A stretch of 16,003 nt of DNA from an uncultured Verrucomicrobiales bacterium (GTDB lineage: Bacteria; Verrucomicrobiota; Verrucomicrobiae; Limisphaerales; CANJSG01), in NCBI GenBank assembly GCA_946480965.1, contig CAMLMI010000076.1, positions 1 through 16,003 on the forward strand, given 5' to 3'. The position numbers were made by a program, and so were the translations under genes. Below are positions 7,596 through 14,821 of this stretch, one piece after another (the first letter of the stretch is position 1; each line of letters starts with the position of its first letter). A model generated the notes under the pieces. It did no database searches and was not told the origin of the DNA. It was given only the letters and a program-made list of their open reading frames with translations.

Positions 7596-8888
7596 ATGGC
7601 CACCGATTCCCATCCCGCCGCCGCTCGCCGGTTCGACTGGCTGTTCCTGGACCTGAACAGCTTCTTCGCCAGCGTGGAGCAACAGCTGAACCCGACGTTG
7701 CGCGGCCGCCCGGTGATCGTCGTGCCGGTGGAGACGGACCATACCTGCGCCATTGCCGCCAGCTACGAGGCCAAACGTTTCGGCATCAAGACCGGCACGA
7801 TGGTGGGCGAGGCGAAACGGCGTTGCCCCGGCTTGGTCTGCGTCCTCGCGAACCACGAGGAATACGTCCGCTTCCATGAACTGATCAAACAGGAGGTCGA
7901 TAAGCACATCCCCATAGCCCAAGTCGCGTCCATCGACGAAATGGCCTGCCACTTGCCCGGCGACTATGCGGAAGAGCCCAAGGCGTTGGCCGTGGCGCGG
8001 GCCATCAAGGCCGGGCTGCGGCGCAACGTGGGCGAATGCCTGACGTGTTCCGTGGGCCTCGCGCCGAACCGCTTTCTCGCCAAGGTCGCGAGCGACATGC
8101 AGAAGCCGGACGGGTTGGTGTTGATCGACCGGGCGGCGCTGCCGGGACCGCTGCTGGACTTGGTTCCGCGCGATCTTCCCGGGATCGGACCGAACATGGA
8201 ACGGCGTCTCCACCAGCTCGGCCTCCGCACGATGCGCCAGCTCTGGGACTGTTCGCCGAAACAGCTCCGGGCCATCTGGCGCAGCGTCGACGGGGAACGG
8301 CTCTGGCATCGGCTGCGCGGTCTGGAGATCCCGGATGAACCGACCGAACGCCATAGCATCGGCCACAGCCACGTGCTCGCGCCGGAACTGCGGCCGGTGG
8401 AACAGGCGGAACTGGTCGCGCGTCGGCTGGTGCTCAAGGTGGCCAGCCGGTTGCGGCGCGGCGAATTCCTCGCCACGCGGATGGACCTTTCCGTGCGGAT
8501 CGAACACGGGCCAAGGGAAGCCTTGGGCGTGCAGTTCCCGCCGGTGAACGACAGTCCCGCGTTGATGAAGGAACTGAGCGGATTGTGGACCGAACTGGTC
8601 GCGCGCACCGGGCCGCTGCGGATCAAGAAGGTGAGCGTGACCGTCCACGGGCTGGTGCCGCTCGCGAGCTTGCGGCAACTGGAACTCTTTCCATCCGCTC
8701 CCCCGATGGCTGGCCGGGCCGATCAACCCGAGGCCCGCCAACGGCTGTCGCTCGCCATCGACGCGCTCAACAAGAAGTTCGGCCGCGACACGGTCACGTT
8801 GGGAATGGTGCCCTCTGCCGCGCGCGGTTTCTCCGGCACCAAGATCGCCTTCACCCGTGTGCCGGACACGGCGGAATTCCACGAATGA
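7596..8888 (+). CDS. Y-family translesion DNA polymerase (DinB/UmuC-like)
   Basis: A 430-aa error-prone polymerase that would bypass DNA lesions at stalled forks. Palm residues are D19 (FLDLNSFF) and D114-E115 (SIDE), aligning with the catalytic D7 and D105/E106 of archaeal Dpo4. The aligned Dpo4 D9 position is N21, which is not one of the metal-binding catalytic positions. F24 aligns with the steric-gate residue that excludes ribonucleotides. A helix-hairpin-helix (DLPGIGPNM and onward, about 193-216) and a little-finger domain (about 250-350) follow. QLELF at 361-365 is a consensus beta-clamp-binding motif. The last 65 residues (AIDALNKKFGRDTV, then GTKIAFTRVP) resemble the UmuC-type tail rather than plain DinB. 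The ATG at 7596 is chosen because homologous sequence starts there; the frame upstream is open but not protein-like. No umuD, recA or imuA/dnaE2 gene is nearby. Confidence 0.92.
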   Translation: MATDSHPAAARRFDWLFLDLNSFFASVEQQLNPTLRGRPVIVVPVETDHTCAIAASYEAKRFGIKTGTMVGEAKRRCPGLVCVLANHEEYVRFHELIKQEVDKHIPIAQVASIDEMACHLPGDYAEEPKALAVARAIKAGLRRNVGECLTCSVGLAPNRFLAKVASDMQKPDGLVLIDRAALPGPLLDLVPRDLPGIGPNMERRLHQLGLRTMRQLWDCSPKQLRAIWRSVDGERLWHRLRGLEIPDEPTERHSIGHSHVLAPELRPVEQAELVARRLVLKVASRLRRGEFLATRMDLSVRIEHGPREALGVQFPPVNDSPALMKELSGLWTELVARTGPLRIKKVSVTVHGLVPLASLRQLELFPSAPPMAGRADQPEARQRLSLAIDALNKKFGRDTVTLGMVPSAARGFSGTKIAFTRVPDTAEFHE

Positions 8889-9180
8889 GAGCAATGGACA
8901 GGGGATGCGGCGCACGGGTTGGCGTCGCTGCGGCCCCGGAGCGACGCCGATCAAGCCTTTGCCGTCACGCAAAGTCGTCATGTCGCCCGTTTCCCGCGTT
9001 CGCGGGCGGAAAAACGCGTCTTCGGGGTTGATCGGTGCTGTTCGTTCGGGAAGCTGCTGCGGTGCGTTCCGGAACTCGTGGACCCAATGTCCCGCCGCAG
9101 ATTTCCCCGTTCAAAGGACGGCCGCATCCGCGTTCGATCCGTCCCGCGCTTCGGACCTGCGGCAGGGAGTCGCTGCTCGC
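8889..9180. other. 292-nt gap without a convincing gene
   Basis: Between the polymerase stop and the LuxR-type regulator start. It holds a 9-bp hairpin (separate entry), a second GC-rich inverted repeat CCCGCG-TT-CGCGGG at 8993-9006, and an AGGGAG at 9164-9169, 11 nt before the ATG at 9181, which is a plausible ribosome-binding site. A frame in phase with the regulator is open across this gap from 8857, but its composition (Arg, Cys, Ser-rich) and the family's normal N-terminus argue against it being coding. No clear sigma-70 promoter was found by eye. Confidence 0.5.
8921..8948 (+). terminator. Stable hairpin downstream of the polymerase gene (possible terminator)
   Basis: A perfect 9-bp inverted repeat, GGCGTCGCT (8921-8929) and AGCGACGCC (8940-8948), with a GC-rich 10-nt loop, 32 nt after the polymerase stop. 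The sequence that follows has only a short CCTTT rather than a run of T, so it may be a weak or factor-assisted terminator, an mRNA 3'-end stabiliser, or a regulatory structure in the leader of the following gene. Confidence 0.4.
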
Positions 9181-9810
9181 ATGAACGTCCTCGTGATCGA
9201 CGACCACCCGCTGATGGTGAGCGGGATCAAACAGTCGCTCCTCCTCCACTTCCCCGGTTGCCAGGTGTCCGGCGCGGCGACCGGAGCGGCCGGATTGGAG
9301 CTGGCGCGCCGACAAGCCTGGGAGCTGGTGCTGCTGGACCTGGAGCTGCCGGACCGTTCCGGCCTGGATATCCTCGGTGAAATCCGGGGCTTCGCCTCCG
9401 ATGTGCCCGTGCTGGTGCTTTCCGCGCAGCCGGAGAGCGAATTCGGGCTCGCGGCGCTGAAGGCCGGCGCCCAGGGCTTCGTTTCGAAGACGGACGCGCT
9501 CCCCGTGATCATCGAGGCGATCGGCAAGCTGCTCGCGGGGCGGCGGCACGTTTCTCCCCGCCTTGCGGAGAAGCTGGCGGCGAACCTCGGCCCGGGCGCG
9601 GACGTGCCGCCGCACGAGCGGCTGTCCTCGCGGGAGTTCCAGGTGCTGCTGCTGCTCGGCTCGGGCAAGCCGGTGTCCGCCGCCGCCGAGGAGCTCCGGC
9701 TCAGCGTCAAGACGGTCAGCACCTACCGCACGCGCCTGCTGCACAAGATGGGGCTGAAGGACAACGCCGCGTTGATCCGCTACGTGGTCGGGCACGGGCT
9801 CGCGCGCTGA
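9181..9810 (+). CDS. NarL/FixJ (LuxR-type) response regulator
   Basis: A 209-aa cytoplasmic transcription factor with an N-terminal receiver: D7-D8 (VIDDHP), phospho-acceptor D53 (LLDLELPD), S81 and K103 (SKTD). The LuxR-type helix-turn-helix lies at about 147-207 (LSSREFQVLLLLGSGKPVS, then SVKTVSTYRTRLLHKM). The start is supported by the family N-terminus (MNVLVIDDHP) and an AGGGAG 11 nt upstream. There is no kinase before it. The next gene, 87 nt downstream, is the LOV-domain hybrid histidine kinase, making that the obvious candidate partner. The inverted repeats between the two genes are candidate binding sites for this regulator (inference). Glu codons here are almost all GAG, unlike the polymerase gene. 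Confidence 0.92.
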   Translation: MNVLVIDDHPLMVSGIKQSLLLHFPGCQVSGAATGAAGLELARRQAWELVLLDLELPDRSGLDILGEIRGFASDVPVLVLSAQPESEFGLAALKAGAQGFVSKTDALPVIIEAIGKLLAGRRHVSPRLAEKLAANLGPGADVPPHERLSSREFQVLLLLGSGKPVSAAAEELRLSVKTVSTYRTRLLHKMGLKDNAALIRYVVGHGLAR

Positions 9811-9812
9811 CG

Positions 9813-9870
9813 TGTAGGACGGACACCTACGTCTTTTTCCCGAACCGTCCTACAGGGTCTTCCCTTAGGT
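9813..9870. promoter_or_regulatory. Inverted-repeat element upstream of the LOV hybrid kinase
   Basis: Two layers of symmetry are visible. TGTAGGACGG (9813-9822) is an exact reverse complement of CCGTCCTACA (9845-9854), with 22 nt between. Within this sits GTAGG-N7-CCTAC (9814-9830), and a further TTAGGT follows at 9865-9870. LuxR-type dimers usually bind such short palindromes, so this is a candidate operator for the adjacent response regulator and the kinase operon. Alternatively, the first palindrome followed by GTCTTTTT (9831-9838) could act as a weak intrinsic terminator for the regulator gene. Either reading is inference. Confidence 0.45.
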
Positions 9871-9897
9871 CGTGCCCCTGCGATCCGATGCAGCGGT

Positions 9898-12420
9898 ATG
9901 AATCTGGCCTTAGGGAGCGAAGGAGTGCTGTCCAGTGACACGGGATCGTGGGAGGTGGAGCTGCGCAAGAGCGCGTTCCATCTGGCCGAAGGGCCGCCCA
10001 CGGACGGTCGGACGGCGAGGGAAAGCCGGGGCGGGGCCACCTTGGCGCTGGTGATCGACGACGATCCGGTCTTCCGCACCTCGGCCTGCCGCACCCTCCA
10101 GGCCATCGGCCTGAAGACGGTGGATTCGGACGATCCCCTGGTGGGCCTCGCGCTGGCCCGGCGCAACCCGCCGGATATCGTGCTGTGCGACTACCAGATG
10201 CAGTCGCAGACGGGTCTCGACGCGCTGGTCGCGCTCCGGGCCAATCCGGCGCTGGCCGACGTGCCCTTCATCCTGGTGTCCGGGCTCAAGGAGGACCAGA
10301 TCCGGCGCCGCTGCATGGATCTGGGAGCCGACGATTTCCTGCAGAAGCCGTTTCCTCCCGAGGCGCTCATCTCCTCGGTCAAGGCCCGCCTCCGCAAGCG
10401 CGCCCTGGAGCGGGAGCGCGTGGAGGAGACCAAGAGCCGGCTCATGACCATCCTGGAGACCACGCCGGACTTCATCGGCATGGCGACCTCGACCGGCCTC
10501 ATGGTCGAGATCAACCGGGCGGGGCTAGGCCTGCTGGGGATCGGCTCCCGGGACGGCCTGGGCGAGCTCACCATGCAGGACATCCGCCCCGACGGGGCGA
10601 ACCCGGTGCCGACCGACGAGGCGCTGGGCGAGGCCTGCCGCACCGGGCTTTGGCGCGGCGAGGGCGTCTTCCGCCGGCTGGACGGCACCCTGGTTCCGGT
10701 CTCGCAACTGATCGTCGCCCATCGCGGGGCCGACGGGCGGGTGGACTTCATCTCCACCACCGCCCGCGACATCACCGAGAACCGGCTGCGGGACGCGAAC
10801 CTGCGCCTGCTGGAACGGTCGCTCGAGGTCGTGGGCAGCGGCATCATCATCACCGACGCGACGGCGGCCGACCACCCGATCATCTACTGCAACCAGGCCT
10901 GCGAGAAGATCACCGGCTACACGCGCGAGGAGCTCATCGGCCGCAACTGCCGCATCCTCCAGGGCCCCGACACCAGCCGGGAAGTCCTGGAACAGCTCCG
11001 CCGGAGCCTCGAAAAAAACGAGGCCTGCCGCGTGGTCCTCAAGAACTACCGGAAAGACGGGAGCGCCTTCTGGAACGAGCTGACGCTGTCGCCGCTCCTG
11101 GACGCCGACGGCCGGTTGACCAACTACATCGGCGTCCAGAACGACATCACCGCCTCCAAGAACGCGGAGGACCGGCTGCGCCGCAGCGAGGAGCTGTTCC
11201 GCGTCATCACGGACAACGCCGTCGATCTCATCGCCATCGTGGACCGCCAGGGCCACCGCATCTACACCAGCCCGTCCTACACCACGGTCCTCGGCTACTC
11301 CCAGGAGGAGCTCCAGTCGAACGTCGGCTTCGACCTCGTGCATCCCGAGGACCGCCTGAACGTGATGAACGCGGCGGCGGAATCCCTCGTGGTCGGCCAG
11401 GGCCGGGTGGTCGAATACCGCATCCGCCACCGCGACGGGCGTTGGCTCACCTTCGAGTCCCACGGCGCGGTCGTCCGCAATCCCGAGGGGGAGATCGACG
11501 GCCTGCTGATCGTCGCCCGCGACGTCACCGAGCGGAAGAACGCCGAACTGGACCGCACCATGATGGAGCTCCAGCTCCGCCAGGCGCAGAAGCTCGAGTC
11601 CATCGGCCAGCTCGCCGCCGGCATCGCCCACGAGATCAACACGCCCACCCAGTTCATCGGCGACAACACCCGCTTCCTCTCCGAGGCCTTCCGCGACCTC
11701 TCGGAGCTGCGCCGCCAGTTCCGCGACCTGCTCGACGCCGTCCGCGATGGCCGTGCCGACCGGGAACTGGCCGGCCGGATCGACGAGACCATCCGCCGCA
11801 TCGACCTCGGCTACCTGGAATCCGAGATCCCCTCGGCGATCCAGCAGACCCTCGATGGCGTCGAGCGCGTGGCCAAGATCGTCCGCGCGATGAAGGAATT
11901 CTCCCATCCCGGGACCGAGGAGAAGACGATGGTGGACATCAACCGGGCCATCGAGAGCACCGTCACCGTCGCCCGGAACGCCTGGAAATACGTCGCCGAC
12001 CTGGAGCTGGTCCTCGACCCGTCCCTCCCGGCCATCCCCTGCCTGCCGGGCGATTTCAACCAGGTGATCCTGAACCTCGTGGTCAACTCCGCGCACGCGA
12101 TCGCGGACGTGGTCGGCGAGAACAGCGGCCGCAAGGGCAAGATCACCGTCTCCACCGCATTGGTCGGGGACCAGGCGGAGATCCGGATCGCCGACACGGG
12201 CGGGGGCATCCCGGACCACATCCGGGACCGGATCTTCGACCCGTTCTTCACCACGAAGCCCGTGGGCAAGGGCACGGGCCAAGGGCTGGCCATCGCCCGC
12301 TCCGCCATCGTTGACAAGCACGGCGGCACGCTGCACTTCGAGACCTGCATGGGACAGGGCACGACCTTCATCATCACCCTGCCGGCCTCGGCCCGGACGG
12401 ATTCCGAGAAGACACGATGA
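9898..12420 (+). CDS. Hybrid histidine kinase: REC-PAS-LOV-PAS-HisKA-HATPase (putative blue-light sensor)
   Basis: An 840-aa soluble kinase with no membrane segments. The N-terminal receiver (about 48-165) has D54-D56, phospho-acceptor D98, S128 and K150. PAS1 spans about 180-293. PAS2 (about 310-420) is a LOV domain: GRNCRILQG places the photoactive Cys at 351 with R352 and Q355, and N332, N383, N393 and Q414 occupy the flavin-contact positions. PAS3 spans about 430-547. A coiled linker leads to the dimerisation helix with phospho-acceptor H578 (AGIAHEINTP). The ATPase has the N-box (LNLVVN, N726/N730), D766 (ADTGGG), an F-box (DPFFTTKP) and GTGQGLA. By family knowledge, light would form a Cys-FMN adduct that alters autophosphorylation. 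Start at 9898 is uncertain because about 45 N-terminal residues precede the receiver and no strong ribosome-binding site is seen. The 3' end overlaps the next gene as ATGA. Confidence 0.92.
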   Translation: MNLALGSEGVLSSDTGSWEVELRKSAFHLAEGPPTDGRTARESRGGATLALVIDDDPVFRTSACRTLQAIGLKTVDSDDPLVGLALARRNPPDIVLCDYQMQSQTGLDALVALRANPALADVPFILVSGLKEDQIRRRCMDLGADDFLQKPFPPEALISSVKARLRKRALERERVEETKSRLMTILETTPDFIGMATSTGLMVEINRAGLGLLGIGSRDGLGELTMQDIRPDGANPVPTDEALGEACRTGLWRGEGVFRRLDGTLVPVSQLIVAHRGADGRVDFISTTARDITENRLRDANLRLLERSLEVVGSGIIITDATAADHPIIYCNQACEKITGYTREELIGRNCRILQGPDTSREVLEQLRRSLEKNEACRVVLKNYRKDGSAFWNELTLSPLLDADGRLTNYIGVQNDITASKNAEDRLRRSEELFRVITDNAVDLIAIVDRQGHRIYTSPSYTTVLGYSQEELQSNVGFDLVHPEDRLNVMNAAAESLVVGQGRVVEYRIRHRDGRWLTFESHGAVVRNPEGEIDGLLIVARDVTERKNAELDRTMMELQLRQAQKLESIGQLAAGIAHEINTPTQFIGDNTRFLSEAFRDLSELRRQFRDLLDAVRDGRADRELAGRIDETIRRIDLGYLESEIPSAIQQTLDGVERVAKIVRAMKEFSHPGTEEKTMVDINRAIESTVTVARNAWKYVADLELVLDPSLPAIPCLPGDFNQVILNLVVNSAHAIADVVGENSGRKGKITVSTALVGDQAEIRIADTGGGIPDHIRDRIFDPFFTTKPVGKGTGQGLAIARSAIVDKHGGTLHFETCMGQGTTFIITLPASARTDSEKTR

Positions 12421-13604
12421 AAACCACGCGAATACTGTTCGTCGATGACGAGCCCCTCGTGCTCCAGGGCCTGCAGCGGATGCTCCGCCCGATGAGGGAG
12501 GAGTGGGAGATGCAGTTCGTCGAGGGCGGCGAGCAGGCCCTGGCCAGCATGGCGGAGAACCCGTTCGACGTCGTGGTCTCCGACATGCGGATGCCCGGCA
12601 TGAACGGCGCGCAGCTCCTGAACGAGGTCATGAAGCGCCACCCCCGCTGCATCCGCCTCATCCTCTCCGGCCACTCGGACCGGGAGCTGATCATGCGGTG
12701 CGTCGGCTCGACCCACCAGTTCCTGGCCAAGCCCTGCGACGCCGACGCGCTCAAGTCCACCGTCCGCCGCGCCGCCGCGCTGGAAAACTCCATCCGGAGC
12801 GACGCCGTGAAGACCCTGGCCGCCCGGATGACCCGCATCCCCAGCGTGCCCTCCCTCTACCTCGACATCGTGGAGATGCTGCAGGACGAGGAGGTCTTCG
12901 TGGACGACGTCGGCCGGCTCGTCGCCAAGGACCCCGGCATGACCGCCTACATCCTGAAGCTGGTGAACTCGGCCTTCTTCGGCCTGCCCCGGCAGATCTC
13001 CAACGCGGTCGAGGCCACCACCTACCTGGGGCTCGACACCATCAAGACGCTCGTGCTCTCGATCCACGCCTTTTCCCAGTTCGAGAACGCCCGGGTGGGC
13101 AGCCTCTCCGTCCCCGCGCTCTGGGAGCACAGCCTGCGCACCGCCGCCGCCGCCCGGACCATCGCCCGGGAACTCAAGACCGGGCAGAAGATCGCCGATG
13201 AATCGCATGTCGCCGGGATGCTCCACGACGTCGGCAAGCTGGTGCTGGCCGGCAACTTCACGGACAAATATCAGGATGTCGCCTACCACATGAAGGCCGA
13301 GGCCCTCGACTCCGCCGCGGCCGAGAACCGGGTCTTCGGCTCGGACCACGGGGATGTCGGCGGTTATCTGCTCGGCCTGTGGGGCCTGCCCGTGCCGGTC
13401 GTCGAAGCCATTGCGTTGCACCACAAGCCCAGCCTCAGCTCCAGCCGCGAGATCAGCCCGCTCACGGCCCTCCACATCGCCAACGTCGCCCTCAAACCCG
13501 AATCGGAACCCAACTCCGGCCTGGACCACGCCTACCTGCGGGAAACCGGCCTCGACCTCCCCCTCGAACACTGGCGGAACCTGATTCTCGCCGAAGCCCC
13601 CTGA
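12417..13604 (+). CDS. Response regulator with HDOD output domain
   Basis: A 395-aa cytoplasmic protein. The receiver (1-120) has D10-D11, phospho-acceptor D56 (VVSDMRMPGMNG), S84 and K105 (AKPCD). The HDOD domain (about 135-340) starts at RIPSVPSLYLDI and contains KLVNSAFFGLP (181-191) and the YLGLDTIKTLVL block. An HD-like dyad occurs at H270-D271 (HDVGK), with H311 and H335-H336 following. HDOD proteins act in signal transduction, often in motility, stress or second-messenger control, and the domain is generally thought non-catalytic although an HD dyad is retained here. The start overlaps the kinase stop (ATGA), so it is translationally coupled and very likely a direct phosphotransfer target. 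The next regulator starts 4 nt after its stop. Confidence 0.9.
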   Translation: MKTTRILFVDDEPLVLQGLQRMLRPMREEWEMQFVEGGEQALASMAENPFDVVVSDMRMPGMNGAQLLNEVMKRHPRCIRLILSGHSDRELIMRCVGSTHQFLAKPCDADALKSTVRRAAALENSIRSDAVKTLAARMTRIPSVPSLYLDIVEMLQDEEVFVDDVGRLVAKDPGMTAYILKLVNSAFFGLPRQISNAVEATTYLGLDTIKTLVLSIHAFSQFENARVGSLSVPALWEHSLRTAAAARTIARELKTGQKIADESHVAGMLHDVGKLVLAGNFTDKYQDVAYHMKAEALDSAAAENRVFGSDHGDVGGYLLGLWGLPVPVVEAIALHHKPSLSSSREISPLTALHIANVALKPESEPNSGLDHAYLRETGLDLPLEHWRNLILAEAP

Positions 13605-13608
13605 CCGC

Positions 13609-14763
13609 ATGAGCACGAAGATCCTGTGCGTTGACGACGATCCGAACATCCTCTCGGCCTTCCAGCGGAACCTCCGCAAGCAGTTCGCGCTCGAGGTGGC
13701 CAGTGGTGGCGAGGAGGCCCTGGCCCTCATGGCGAAGAACGGCCCCTACGCCGTCGTCGTCGCGGACATGCAGATGCCCGGCATGAACGGCGTGTCCTTC
13801 CTCTCCCGCGCCCAGGAGCTCTCGCCGGACACCGTCCGCATCATGCTCACGGGCAACGCGGACCAGCAGACCGCCGTGCAGGCGGTGAACCAGGGCCGCG
13901 TCTTCCAGTTCCTCACCAAGCCGTGCTCGGCGGAGGTGCTCGCCATGGCCCTCCAGTCCGGCCTCAAGCAATACCGCCTCGTCACCGCCGAGAAGGAGCT
14001 CCTGGAACGCACCCTCAACGGCGCGATCCGCACGCTCACGGAGATCCTCTCGGTCGTCGATCCCCAGTCCTTCGGCCATTCCCAGACCCTGCGCGACCAC
14101 ATGCGCGGCTTCGCCCGGGCCCAGAACCAGGCGGACACGTGGGCGCTGGAGATGGCGGCCATGCTTTGCCCCGTCGGTCACGTCTCCATTCCCCCGGCCG
14201 TGCTGCAGAAGGCCCGCAGCGGGCAGACGCTGACCGGGCAGGAAAAGGACATGATCACGCGCGTGCCCCAGGTCGGCAGCGACCTGATCTCGGGCATCCC
14301 CCGCCTGGAGGCCGTGGCCCAGATGATCCGCTACCAGTCGAAGAACTTCGACGGCTCCGGCTTCCCGGCGGACGAGGTCCGGGGCGCGGACATCCCGGTC
14401 GGCGCGCGCATCCTCCATGTGCTCTACGACCTGGTGCGGCTGGAGGAGCGGGGCATCGCCCGCGCCCGCGCCATCGAGAGCATGCAGAAGCGCGTCGGGG
14501 CCTACGATCCCGCCGTGCTCGCCGCCGTCTCCGCGCACTTCGACATCTTCATCGACGCTCCGGCCGGGGCCGCTCCGACCCGCGAGGTCTCCCTGCGGGA
14601 CCTCCGCTCCGGCATGGTCCTGGTGGCGGATCTCCTGACGAAGGACAACATGCTGATCGTCCGCGCCGGCACGCAGATCACGCCCATGCTCCTGGAGCGG
14701 CTCCACAACTTCGCCCAGATCGCCGGGGTGCAGGAGCCCGTTGTGGTGCAGGCCGAACGGTGA
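13609..14763 (+). CDS. Response regulator with degenerate HD-GYP-like output domain
   Basis: A 384-aa protein. The receiver (1-120) has D9-D11, phospho-acceptor D53 (VVADMQMPGMNG), T81 and K104 (LTKPC). A linker helix (121-150) leads to an HD-GYP-like domain (about 150-310). H157 of the first helix (FGHSQT) is kept, but the catalytic HD dyad is C187-P188 (AAMLCPVGHVSIP), and the HHE..DGxGYP motif is reduced to YQSKNFDGSGFP (242-253). Active HD-GYP proteins hydrolyse cyclic di-GMP with a di- or tri-iron centre held by these His and Asp residues, so this one is probably not a phosphodiesterase (inference). A C-terminal segment (325-380) with LRSGMVLVADLLTKD may form a small beta domain. It starts 4 nt after the HDOD gene and belongs to the same operon. 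Confidence 0.88.
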   Translation: MSTKILCVDDDPNILSAFQRNLRKQFALEVASGGEEALALMAKNGPYAVVVADMQMPGMNGVSFLSRAQELSPDTVRIMLTGNADQQTAVQAVNQGRVFQFLTKPCSAEVLAMALQSGLKQYRLVTAEKELLERTLNGAIRTLTEILSVVDPQSFGHSQTLRDHMRGFARAQNQADTWALEMAAMLCPVGHVSIPPAVLQKARSGQTLTGQEKDMITRVPQVGSDLISGIPRLEAVAQMIRYQSKNFDGSGFPADEVRGADIPVGARILHVLYDLVRLEERGIARARAIESMQKRVGAYDPAVLAAVSAHFDIFIDAPAGAAPTREVSLRDLRSGMVLVADLLTKDNMLIVRAGTQITPMLLERLHNFAQIAGVQEPVVVQAER

Positions 14764-14769
14764 GCCGTC

Positions 14770-14789
14770 TCGCCGACACCCATCGGCGA
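14770..14789 (+). terminator. Hairpin immediately after the HD-GYP-like regulator (possible terminator)
   Basis: TCGCCGA (14770-14776) and TCGGCGA (14783-14789) form a 7-bp stem with a 6-nt loop, 7 nt after the stop codon. No T-run follows, so it is not a classical intrinsic terminator. Its place at the end of the three-gene operon makes termination or 3'-end protection plausible. Confidence 0.35.
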
Positions 14790-14821
14790 CACGCGCCAAG
14801 CGCCGCTCTGCATCTGTGTGG

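Noticed and set aside
8960..8990. CACGCAAAG reminiscent of part of a cyclic-di-GMP riboswitch core
   Set aside because: The other conserved pieces of the motif (GCAAACC segment, tetraloop/receptor and GGTAGC strand) are absent, so it is a chance match.
8857..9180. N-terminal extension of the LuxR-type regulator by 108 codons
   Set aside because: The extra sequence overlaps the polymerase 3' end, is unlike a protein domain, and receivers of this family start at the MNVLVIDD segment.
10525..12336. Long minus-strand frame opposite the hybrid kinase
   Set aside because: It is an antisense shadow. The kinase frame carries all the catalytic and flavin-binding motifs.
12590..13790. Near-identical MPGMNG-coding stretches in the two receiver genes as a DNA repeat
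   Set aside because: This is the conserved receiver motif around the phospho-acceptor Asp in two paralogous domains, not a mobile or structural repeat.
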